Part shown: positions 26,232 to 33,200 of the stretch, one piece after another | How the letters are laid out: each line of letters begins with the position of its first letter | Numbering within the stretch: position 1 is the first letter of the stretch | Assembly: GCA_025963725.1 (NCBI GenBank) | Contig: JAOQAE010000002.1 | Coordinates: 1,292,411-1,356,410 of the forward strand | Reading direction: 5' to 3' | DNA from: Bacteroidota bacterium | GTDB lineage: Bacteria > Bacteroidota > Bacteroidia > 2-12-FULL-35-15 | Length of the DNA: 64,000 bases | The notes under the pieces: model-generated | The model's input: the letters and a program-made list of their open reading frames with translations, nothing else | Database searches by the model: none | Told to the model about the DNA's origin: nothing | Translations under genes and position numbers: made by a program

Positions 26232-26255
26232 TGGACACTTTTGCTCCTCTGTGAC
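26232..26255 (-). promoter_or_regulatory. Island motif copy C (GTCACAGA-N6-AAAGTGTCCA)
   Basis: Read on the minus strand, with spacer GGAGCA, it has the same half-sites and spacing as copies A and B. It points into the truncated AAA gene and marks the right edge of the AT-rich island. Relative to copy B it is inverted, so B and C bracket the 4.0-kb STAND-AAA segment as terminal inverted repeats would. Confidence 0.6.
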
Positions 26256-26599
26256 GTCCAAATTTGATTGTCAGCTATTGAAAAAAGCACTTTAAAAAGA
26301 TGAGCTATTGTGTTAGCATGGTGAATTTAACCGTCAAGTTGATGGTTATCCGTCAAAAAAGGCTTTTAGTCGTACAATTTTAGCATATCTTTGTACAAGA
26401 TACTTCGACATTTTAACCCTCCGCCTGACAACCGCACACATCGCCGTTATTCGTTTCCTTTGGTAAAACACACAGCGTGCTCACAACAATCCATCGTCGA
26501 AGGCGATAAATCTGCGAATCTGCGGCCATATTCTGCTAACATTTATAAGATCCCATGCCTGGCCCGGACACTGATCCGGGGTCGTGGCACAGGATGACG
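26256..26599. other. Intergenic region with a REP-like GC-rich palindrome
   Basis: No convincing gene. It includes CCCGGA (26563-26568) and TCCGGG (26575-26580), inverted arms inside a longer imperfect palindrome from about 26553 to 26598. AATCTGCGAATCTGCGG near 26512-26524 recurs as AATCTGTGAATCTGTGG near 52129-52145, indicating dispersed intergenic sequence. Confidence 0.45.
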
Positions 26600-26640
26600 A
26601 GTGCTAAAAAGAAAAGCCCCACGCATATTGCGTGAGGCTT
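26600..26640 (-). terminator. Terminator of the M13 peptidase gene
   Basis: On the minus strand AAGCCTCACGC pairs with GCGTGGGGCTT around AATAT, followed by TTTCTTTTT. It lies about 30 nt after the peptidase stop. Confidence 0.65.
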
Positions 26641-26668
26641 CTATCTGCTAATTAAATCACAACAAAAA

Positions 26669-28723
26669 TTACCAGATCTCCGCCCTGTCTTCTTTCGGGC
26701 GATACATTTTATCTCCTTCTTTTACGCCAAAGGCATCATAAAATTCCTGCATGTTCGTCAACGGCCCGTTTCCACGGAAGTTGCCGGGTGAGTGCGGGTT
26801 CGTTTGCACAAGGTTCTTTAAGAACTCAGGGCGCATATTTCCTCTCCAGCCCTGTGCCCATGCCATGAAGAAACGCTGCTCTGCTGTATAGCCATCGATC
26901 TTCTCCGGCGCCGGCTTGCCTTCCAGCGATTTCTTGAATGCATAATAAGAGATCGTCAGTCCGCCAAGGTCGGCAATGTTCTCACCCAAGGTAAGCTCAC
27001 CGTTCACATGCATGCTGTCGATCGCGATGTAACCGTTGAACTGCTTCACGATCATATCGGTTTTCTTTTTGAAGTTCGCCTTGTCTGTTTCTGTCCACCA
27101 GTTCTTCAGGTTTCCGTCAGCATCGTACTGCGAGCCTTCATCATCGAATCCATGTGTAAGCTCATGCCCGATCACAGCTCCCATGATCCCGTAATTTACG
27201 GCATCATCAGCATCCGGGTTAAAGAAGATCGGCTGCATGATCCCTGCAGGAAAAACGATCTCGTTCATGGAAGGGTTATAATATGCATTGATGGTCGGAG
27301 GAGTCATTCCCCACTCTGTACGGTCAACCGGCTTGCCTAATTTATCCGCCATTTCATGGAAAGCATATTGGTTGGCACGCAGGAAGTTCTGCACGTATGC
27401 ATCGCGGGTGATCTCGAGGGAAGAATAATCTTTCCACTTGTCGGGATAGCCGATCTTTTTCATCACCTTATCCAGCTTTGTATTTGCAGCCTTCTTTGTT
27501 TCTGCGCTCATCCAGTCGCGGCTGTCGATCCGCACACGGTATGCCGCGATCAGGTTGTCCACCATTTCGCCAACGCGTTTTTTGCTTGCCTCTGTAAAAT
27601 ATTTCTCAACGAACACTTGTCCGAGCGCATCGCCCAACGAAGCATCGGTAGCTTCCAGTGCGCGCTTCCAGCGTGGCTTTAATGCCGGGATGCCGAACAG
27701 TGTTTTTCCGTAGAATGCAAAATGCTCATTCACGATGTCGTCGCTCAGCTTGCTTGCTGTTGCATCAACCAGGTTCCAGCGCAGGTATGTTTTCCAGTCG
27801 TTGATGGAAACCGATTTCAGCGCACCGTTCAGGGCCTTGTAAAACTCAGGCTGTCCAACCACCACGTTATCTATGTTCTTCATGCCCAGCTCTGAAAAGT
27901 AAAGGTTCCAGTTCAGGTTCGGTGTCAGCTCCGCAAGCTCTTTGCTTGATTTTTTATTGTATTGTTTTTCAGGATCGCGCTGCTCCACTTTTGTCATGGA
28001 AGCTTTGGCCATTCCTTTTTCGATCTCGAAAACAGTTTTTGCCTGTTTCGCAGCAGCTTCCGGCTTATCGCCCAGCAGCTCGAACATTTTCTGAACATGC
28101 GCAATGTACGCCTTCTGGATCCCTAATGTACGCTCATCAGTATTGGTGTAATAATCACGGTCAGGCAGGCTGATCCCGCCCTGGTACAATTGCGTGATGT
28201 AGGCGGTGCTGTTCTTTGGATCCTGTCCAACGAACCCCGCAAACATAGGCCCAACGCCAACCATGTGGAAGTGCGCTACAGTTTTGATCAGGTCGTCGGT
28301 GTTCTTGATATTATCAATTCTTGCAAGCTCATCCTTTAAAGGAGTGATGCCATCTTTGTTCAGCTTTACTGAATCCATCGCGGCAGCGTAAAAATCGCCG
28401 ATCTTCTGGGTGTTGCTTCCCGGTTTCGCCGATTTGTCGGATGATGCTTCCTCGAGGATCGTCCTCAATTTATTTTTATTCTGAACCTCCAGCTCGCTAA
28501 AGCTTCCCCAGCGGCTTTCCGTTTCAGGGATCGGGTTGTTCTTGATCCAGTTACCGTTCACGAACTGGTAAAAGTCATCCGTTGGCTTTACGGTGCTGTC
28601 AATGTTTTTAATCTCGATGCCGGTGTTCTTCACCGCAACTGAGTCGTCCTTTTTAGCGTCACCGCAGGAAGCAAGCGCGATCACCGCAGCGACAGCTGAT
28701 ACGTTTAAAATGTTATTCTTCAT
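26669..28723 (-). CDS. M13-family (neprilysin/PepO-like) zinc metallopeptidase lipoprotein
   Basis: 684 residues. The lipoprotein signal ends LASC (Cys20). The N-domain starts 'STVKPTDDFYQFVNGNWIKNNPIPE', typical of M13. The zinc site is HELTH (520-524) and the third ligand is E581 in GENIADLGG; 'NAYYNPSMNEIVFPAGI' is the conserved substrate-cleft segment; 'FFMAWAQGWRGNMRPEF' and 'NPHSPGNFRGNGP' complete the family C-terminus. It would cleave small peptides in the periplasm or at the surface. Full length for the family. Confidence 0.95.
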   Translation of the reverse strand: MKNNILNVSAVAAVIALASCGDAKKDDSVAVKNTGIEIKNIDSTVKPTDDFYQFVNGNWIKNNPIPETESRWGSFSELEVQNKNKLRTILEEASSDKSAKPGSNTQKIGDFYAAAMDSVKLNKDGITPLKDELARIDNIKNTDDLIKTVAHFHMVGVGPMFAGFVGQDPKNSTAYITQLYQGGISLPDRDYYTNTDERTLGIQKAYIAHVQKMFELLGDKPEAAAKQAKTVFEIEKGMAKASMTKVEQRDPEKQYNKKSSKELAELTPNLNWNLYFSELGMKNIDNVVVGQPEFYKALNGALKSVSINDWKTYLRWNLVDATASKLSDDIVNEHFAFYGKTLFGIPALKPRWKRALEATDASLGDALGQVFVEKYFTEASKKRVGEMVDNLIAAYRVRIDSRDWMSAETKKAANTKLDKVMKKIGYPDKWKDYSSLEITRDAYVQNFLRANQYAFHEMADKLGKPVDRTEWGMTPPTINAYYNPSMNEIVFPAGIMQPIFFNPDADDAVNYGIMGAVIGHELTHGFDDEGSQYDADGNLKNWWTETDKANFKKKTDMIVKQFNGYIAIDSMHVNGELTLGENIADLGGLTISYYAFKKSLEGKPAPEKIDGYTAEQRFFMAWAQGWRGNMRPEFLKNLVQTNPHSPGNFRGNGPLTNMQEFYDAFGVKEGDKMYRPKEDRAEIW

Positions 28724-28746
28724 GTTTGTTTTGTGATTTAAGTCCC

Positions 28747-28754
28747 GAATTTAC
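28747..28754 (-). promoter_or_regulatory. -7-like element of the M13 peptidase gene
   Basis: Minus strand TAAATTCG (TAnnTTcG), 23 nt before the ATG. Confidence 0.35.
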
Positions 28755-28833
28755 TGTAAATAAGCAAGATGGCAAAATGATTTTGTTAAATGGCGATTTT
28801 TGAGGATAAATGGGTTCGGCGCGCTAAAAAAGC

Positions 28834-28841
28834 TACTTTTG
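28834..28841 (+). promoter_or_regulatory. -7 element TACTTTTG of the fumarylacetoacetase gene
   Basis: Exact TAnnTTTG match, 21 nt before the ATG at 28863. It lies downstream of the longest-ORF start at 28800, supporting the shorter protein. Confidence 0.5.
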
Positions 28842-28862
28842 TTTCCTCATAACTCACTACTC

Positions 28863-30134
28863 ATGATCAACGCAAACGACCCTTCACTTACATCCTGGAT
28901 AGAAACCGCCGCCAACAGCGATTTCCCGATTCAGAACCTGCCCTTCGGTATCTTTAAAACACAAAGCTCAAGCCCGCGGATAGGTGTTGCCATTGGCGAC
29001 CAGGTGCTCGACCTTGCGATCATGAACAAGCTGGGCTTTTTCGACAAGATAAAAATTGATAACTCCGTATTCACCAATCAATACCTGAACGATTTTATTG
29101 CGCTTGGAAAACAGACCACCAGCGGCGTGCGCGACAGGATCTCTCAGCTGCTCCAAACCGGCAATCCGGAGCTTCGCGATAACAAGGAAGCACAGGCCAA
29201 AGTGCTGCATTACCAAAGCAATGTGCAAATGCTGATGCCTGTAAAGGTGGGCGACTATACCGATTTTTATTCCAGCATCGATCATGCTACCAACGTGGGC
29301 ACCATGTTCCGCGACCCGAACAATGCCCTGCTCCCTAACTGGAAACACCTGCCGGTAGGCTATCATGGAAGAGCTTCTTCCATCACCATTTCAGGAACGA
29401 ATTTTCACCGCCCGAAAGGACAAACGAAGCCGAATGAAGCAGAGCCTCCTGTTTACGGGCCATGCCGCCTGCTCGACTTTGAGCTGGAAACGGCTTTTAT
29501 CATCGGAAAAGAAACACAGTTAGGTGAAAGCATCAGCACCGCTAATGCGGATGAGCATATTTTTGGAATGGTGCTGTTCAACGACTGGAGCGCGCGCGAT
29601 ATTCAAACCTGGGAATATGTTCCGCTGGGGCCATTCCTTGCGAAGAACTTTGCATCCACCATATCGCCATGGGTGGTTACGCTGGAAGCGCTGGAGCCTT
29701 TCCGCACCGTCGGCTACACGCAAGAGCCTAAAGTATTGCCTTACCTCGAATACAGCGGCGACAGGAACATCGACATTAACCTTGATGTACTCATTCAGCC
29801 GGAGAACACAGAAGAAACGCTTGTTTCGCATTCCAACTATAAATTCATGTACTGGACCATGGAGCAGCAGCTTGCACATCATACCGTGAACGGCTGCAAC
29901 ATGAATATCGGCGACATGCTCGCATCCGGCACCATCAGCGGGCCTACGCCCGATTCATTCGGCTCCATGCTGGAGATCACCTGGAGAGGCACAAAGCCGG
30001 TGAAGATGAAGGACGGCAGCGAGCGCAAATTCATCAACGATAACGATACCGTGATCATGCGCGGCTACTGCCAGAAAGACGGCGTACGCATCGGCTTTGG
30101 TGAATGCAAAGCGAAAGTATTGCCGGCGAAATAA
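28863..30134 (+). CDS. fahA: Fumarylacetoacetase
   Basis: 423 residues from ATG 28863 (MINANDPSLTSWIETAANSDFPIQNLPFGIF). Conserved metal and active-site segments are present: 'DYTDFYSSIDHATNVGTMFRDP', 'LPVGYHGRASSI', 'LDFELETAFIIGK', 'FGMVLFNDWSARDIQTWEYVPLGPFLAKNFASTISPW' and 'GDMLASGTISGP'. It hydrolyses 4-fumarylacetoacetate to fumarate and acetoacetate, the last step of tyrosine catabolism. The other pathway genes (hmgA, hppD) are not in the window. Start chosen because the family begins at this NDPSL segment and a promoter element precedes it. Confidence 0.95.
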   Translation: MINANDPSLTSWIETAANSDFPIQNLPFGIFKTQSSSPRIGVAIGDQVLDLAIMNKLGFFDKIKIDNSVFTNQYLNDFIALGKQTTSGVRDRISQLLQTGNPELRDNKEAQAKVLHYQSNVQMLMPVKVGDYTDFYSSIDHATNVGTMFRDPNNALLPNWKHLPVGYHGRASSITISGTNFHRPKGQTKPNEAEPPVYGPCRLLDFELETAFIIGKETQLGESISTANADEHIFGMVLFNDWSARDIQTWEYVPLGPFLAKNFASTISPWVVTLEALEPFRTVGYTQEPKVLPYLEYSGDRNIDINLDVLIQPENTEETLVSHSNYKFMYWTMEQQLAHHTVNGCNMNIGDMLASGTISGPTPDSFGSMLEITWRGTKPVKMKDGSERKFINDNDTVIMRGYCQKDGVRIGFGECKAKVLPAK

Positions 30135-30179
30135 GGCTGTATCCTTTTCCCCTTATTGCGTTATTAAGGAAATAACCGG

Positions 30180-31079
30180 ATGAAACAGCACTCCATTTTT
30201 ATTGTCTTATTTCTCTCAGTACTGCTGTTTTCCTTTTCAAAGAAAAGAGAGCTAAGCCCCGACGACCTGGAAGATCCGCCGGGATGCATAAAGCTGGGCA
30301 GTAATCGTTACATCGACAAAAACGAGGTGAGAAACCTCGATTACCTCGAGTTCTTGCATTGGGTAAAAAAAGTATTCGGCGAACAGTCCTCCGAATACAA
30401 AAGCATTGTTCCCGACACATCCTGCTGGAAAGAACTGGGCCCGTATTACAACCCTTTCAGCTCCTATTATTTAGCGCATGCCGCATACCGGAACGCGCCG
30501 GTTGTGGGAATAAGCTATTCACAGGCAAAGCAATTCTGCAAATGGAGGTCGGACCGCGTGATGGAATTTATCCTCATCCGTGAAAAGATAATTGAGCACG
30601 ATCCTTCTCCCAACCCGGAAAATTATTTTACTATTGAAAAATATTTCAGGGGACAATATAAAAACATCATCCCTGCTCATTCCTTTCCTTTTTATCCCGA
30701 GTACGAGCTTCCCGATTCAGCGGGCTACATGCAAGCCTTAAACTTTTCCGATTCGCTTTATAAGACTGTAAAAAGTAAAAGCACCCGGCAGCTTCTCGAG
30801 CCAAGGTATTTCGATAATATCGAAGGGAGATCCGACAGTGCGAGGTATGGGCCGGATCCGCTCAAACATGCTTCCAACCATCTATTTAAAAAGAACCTTG
30901 TAGCAGACCTGCGTGGAAATGTGAGGGAACTGACGACCGACAGCGCACGTACGTTTGGGGGAAGCTATATCGATTCATCTGCCACTGTTCAAACAAAATT
31001 ATTCTATTCGCATTCGGGAAGCAACTGCTATACTGGTTTCAGGAATGTTTGCCGCTATAAGAAGTGGAATTTTCAATAG
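30180..31079 (+). CDS. Formylglycine-generating-enzyme-like (SUMF1/GldJ-K-type) secreted protein
   Basis: 299 residues with an N-terminal hydrophobic segment (about 6-20). The FGE-sulfatase fold shows in 'RNAPVVGISYSQAKQFCKWRSDRV' and the C-terminal 'ADLRGNVRELTTD...FGGSYID...YTGFRNVCRY'. Family members include true sulfatase-maturing enzymes, which need paired active-site cysteines, and gliding proteins GldJ/GldK, which lack them. The classic cysteine pair is not evident, so a structural or surface role is more likely. It lies 45 nt after fahA. Confidence 0.82.
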   Translation: MKQHSIFIVLFLSVLLFSFSKKRELSPDDLEDPPGCIKLGSNRYIDKNEVRNLDYLEFLHWVKKVFGEQSSEYKSIVPDTSCWKELGPYYNPFSSYYLAHAAYRNAPVVGISYSQAKQFCKWRSDRVMEFILIREKIIEHDPSPNPENYFTIEKYFRGQYKNIIPAHSFPFYPEYELPDSAGYMQALNFSDSLYKTVKSKSTRQLLEPRYFDNIEGRSDSARYGPDPLKHASNHLFKKNLVADLRGNVRELTTDSARTFGGSYIDSSATVQTKLFYSHSGSNCYTGFRNVCRYKKWNFQ

Positions 31080-31102
31080 CCCCGGAGCAGCCCCGTATTT
31101 AA

Positions 31103-31208
31103 GAACACACCCCTAGCCCCTCTCCAGAGGGGAACTGATCCTACACATTATTTTAATTTGATTTAATATTATTGAATTCAATCTGCCGGTGAACCGTCTC
31201 CGAACTAC
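31103..31208 (+). repeat. Intergenic repeat family 1, copy 1
   Basis: A ~105-nt unit starting GAACACACCCCTAGCCCC, with an internal perfect hairpin CCCCTCT-CC-AGAGGGG and ending CCGTCTCCGAACTAC. Five more copies occupy 32422-33122. It lies just upstream of the LamG gene promoter. Confidence 0.8.
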
Positions 31209-31224
31209 AAAACTACCAACTACG

Positions 31225-31255
31225 TTGCTTTATTCGCCTCCTTTTACTATCTTAG
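31225..31255 (+). promoter_or_regulatory. -33/-7 promoter of the LamG T9SS cargo gene
   Basis: TTG at 31225-31227, a 20-bp spacer, and TATCTTAG at 31248-31255, the spacing expected for Bacteroidota promoters. The segment is similar to the promoter at 33145-33175: both have a TTTATTC-CCT-CTTTTA spacer core. Confidence 0.55.
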
Positions 31256-31281
31256 TTTCGTTATTATAAAACAACATCCTC

Positions 31282-32337
31282 ATGAAAAAAATTTTACTCT
31301 TTACTATCATCTCAATACTTGGCGGAAGCATCCTGGAAGCACAAGTTCCTGTGCTTAATCTTGAAGCTGCCTATCATTTCAGCGGCAATGCCAATGACAT
31401 GAGCGGCCACGGCCTGAACGGCACCAACAATGCAGCAGTGCTTACTACCGACCGATTCGGAAATATGAACAGCGCTTACGACTTTTCAACCGGCGGCTAC
31501 ATCGACTGCAACAACGTATTGAACAGCACTATTGCAGGGGCCGGTAAACAAATAACAATTTCATTCTGGGTAATGCCTGCGATGGCAAACAATTCGAATG
31601 TGATCCTCGCAAAGCATGCTGATGCCGGGTGCGGCGCTAACGACCGCGAGTTTTTTATACGCTGCCTGAATAACATGATCAATGTAGAATATTATGGAAC
31701 AGTGACGGGCACTGAGGGAAGGTTTGTATGTGGAAGCACACTATTGAACAATTTTACCCATTGGTACCATGTAGTAGTTACCTACGATGGCACTCTCAAT
31801 ACAAACAATGGCCTCGACAGGGTTAAGATCTATATCGACAATGCTCCTGAAACAACTACACTCACCTGCAGGACACAATCGGGAACTTTTCCATTTGACA
31901 TTGCTTCAGGTTCAGCGCATTTCGGAATCGGAAATTATCTTGAAAACAGCGGAACACCTTGCCTTACCACTACCAATTACAAAGGGAAGATCGATGACAT
32001 CCGGATCTACAGCCGTGTGCTGAGCTCTACAGAAGTTACCCAGTTATTCAACGAGGTGAATACAGCTGGAATTTCCAACCTGTTCAATAATATCGTGATC
32101 GATGTTTACCCGAATCCTGCAGGCGATCACGTATCTGTTGAGCTAAAAGGCCTGGTGGACAAATCGGAAATTCAGATCCTGAGTGTACTCGGCAAGGTGG
32201 TGTACAGCGAAACAGTGAATGGAGCTGAAAATACAGTTACACAGATTAAAACTGCAAACTATGCAAAAGGGCTTTATTTTATCCGCATCCTTTCTGAAAA
32301 TGAAATAGTGGCGAATAAAAAGATAGTCATTCAATAA
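31282..32337 (+). CDS. LamG/concanavalin-like domain protein with T9SS C-terminal sorting domain
   Basis: 351 residues. Signal peptide (ending LEAQ), then a LamG-type jelly roll (about 25-255): 'LNLEAAYHFSGNANDMSGHGLNG', 'ITISFWVMPA', 'WYHVVVTYDG...VKIYIDN', 'YKGKIDDIRIYSRVLSSTEV'. The last ~80 residues are a Por-type sorting domain, with 'VYPNPAGDHVSVEL', 'LSVLGKVVYSE' and 'YAKGLYFIRI...KKIVIQ'. It is predicted to be exported by T9SS and surface-attached or released, binding carbohydrate or protein. Confidence 0.92.
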   Translation: MKKILLFTIISILGGSILEAQVPVLNLEAAYHFSGNANDMSGHGLNGTNNAAVLTTDRFGNMNSAYDFSTGGYIDCNNVLNSTIAGAGKQITISFWVMPAMANNSNVILAKHADAGCGANDREFFIRCLNNMINVEYYGTVTGTEGRFVCGSTLLNNFTHWYHVVVTYDGTLNTNNGLDRVKIYIDNAPETTTLTCRTQSGTFPFDIASGSAHFGIGNYLENSGTPCLTTTNYKGKIDDIRIYSRVLSSTEVTQLFNEVNTAGISNLFNNIVIDVYPNPAGDHVSVELKGLVDKSEIQILSVLGKVVYSETVNGAENTVTQIKTANYAKGLYFIRILSENEIVANKKIVIQ

Positions 32338-32357
32338 TCTACCGTAGAATGAATTTT

Positions 32358-32387
32358 AAAGGGCAGGCTCCGGGTCTGCCTTTTTTT
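32358..32387 (+). terminator. Rho-independent terminator of the LamG gene
   Basis: GGGCAG pairs with CTGCC(T) around a GCTCCGGGT loop, followed by TTTTTTT; 20 nt after the stop. Confidence 0.7.
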
Positions 32388-32421
32388 ATGCCCCAATACG
32401 AACCGTCTACTTGTATCTAAA

Positions 32422-33122
32422 GAACACACCCCTAACCCCTCTCCAGAGGGGAACTGATTCTGCACATTATTATAATTGTATTTAAAAATTTAGAATCCGC
32501 GCTCCGACCAATCAAGAAAAAGGTCAGCAATCAGTACAATACAGCTCCGGAGGAGCGACCTGTTTATAACACACGCAACAAATATTTTCAAGCTCCGTAG
32601 GAGTGGTCTGTTTGTACGCACTAAATTTTTTTCTGCTACCAACAAGAAACACACCCCTAGCCCCTCTCCAGAGGGGAACTGATTCTGCACATTATTATAA
32701 TTGGATTTAATGTTATTGAATTCAGTTTCCCCGTGAACCGTCTCCGAACTACAAACTACTTTCTTCTAACTCAGAGAACACACCCCAAGCCCCTCAGAAG
32801 GGAATTGATCCTGCACGTTATTGTAATTGGATTTAATATTAATGAATTCAATCTGCCGGCGAACCGTCTACGAACTACCTTCTCCTAACTTAAAAGAACA
32901 CACCCCTAGCCCCTCTCCAGAGGGGAACTGATTCTGCACATTATTATAATTGGATTTAATATTAATGAATTTAATCTTCCGGCGAACCGTCTCCGAACTA
33001 CCTTCTCCTAACTTAAAGAACACACCCCTAGCCCCTCTCCAGAGGCGAACTGATCCTGCACGTTATTATAATTCCATTTTAAATTTAGAAATTCAGTCAC
33101 CCGGCGAACCGTCTCCGAACTC
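32422..33122 (+). repeat. Intergenic repeat cluster, family 1 copies 2-6
   Basis: Five imperfect copies start near 32422 (truncated), 32646, 32776, 32896 and 33018, each ~105-120 nt, with GAACACACCCC, the CCCCTCT/AGAGGGG hairpin, CTGATTCTGCACATTATTATAAT-like centre and CGAACCGTCTCCGAACT end. Copies 4-6 are nearly tandem at ~120-nt spacing. Between copies 2 and 3, a second short repeat (AGCTCCGGAGGAGCGACCTG near 32548 and AGCTCCGTAGGAGTGGTCTG near 32592) occurs twice. There is no credible gene in this 860-nt gap. Confidence 0.8.
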
Positions 33123-33144
33123 CAAACTCCGAACTCCCGACTAA

Positions 33145-33175
33145 TTGTTTTATTCACCTACTTTTATTATCTTTA
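33145..33175 (+). promoter_or_regulatory. -33/-7 promoter of the amidase-GH18 operon
   Basis: TTG at 33145-33147, a 20-bp spacer, and TATCTTTA at 33168-33175, 25 nt before the ATG. It is homologous to the promoter at 31225-31255, and each lies immediately after a family-1 repeat copy. Confidence 0.55.
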
Positions 33176-33200
33176 GTCCTGCTATAATAAAAAACATCCC

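Noticed and set aside
26232..26255. Identifying the island motif as the end of a specific named IS family
   Set aside because: The sequence has a flavour of transposase-binding ends, but no transposase gene is present and I cannot match it to a known family without a search.
30180..31079. Active sulfatase-maturing formylglycine enzyme
   Set aside because: The paired active-site cysteines are not evident and no sulfatase gene lies in the window; only the fold is supported.
32422..33122. CRISPR array
   Set aside because: Repeats are ~105-120 nt, imperfect and nearly tandem, without short unique spacers of constant size, and no cas genes are present.
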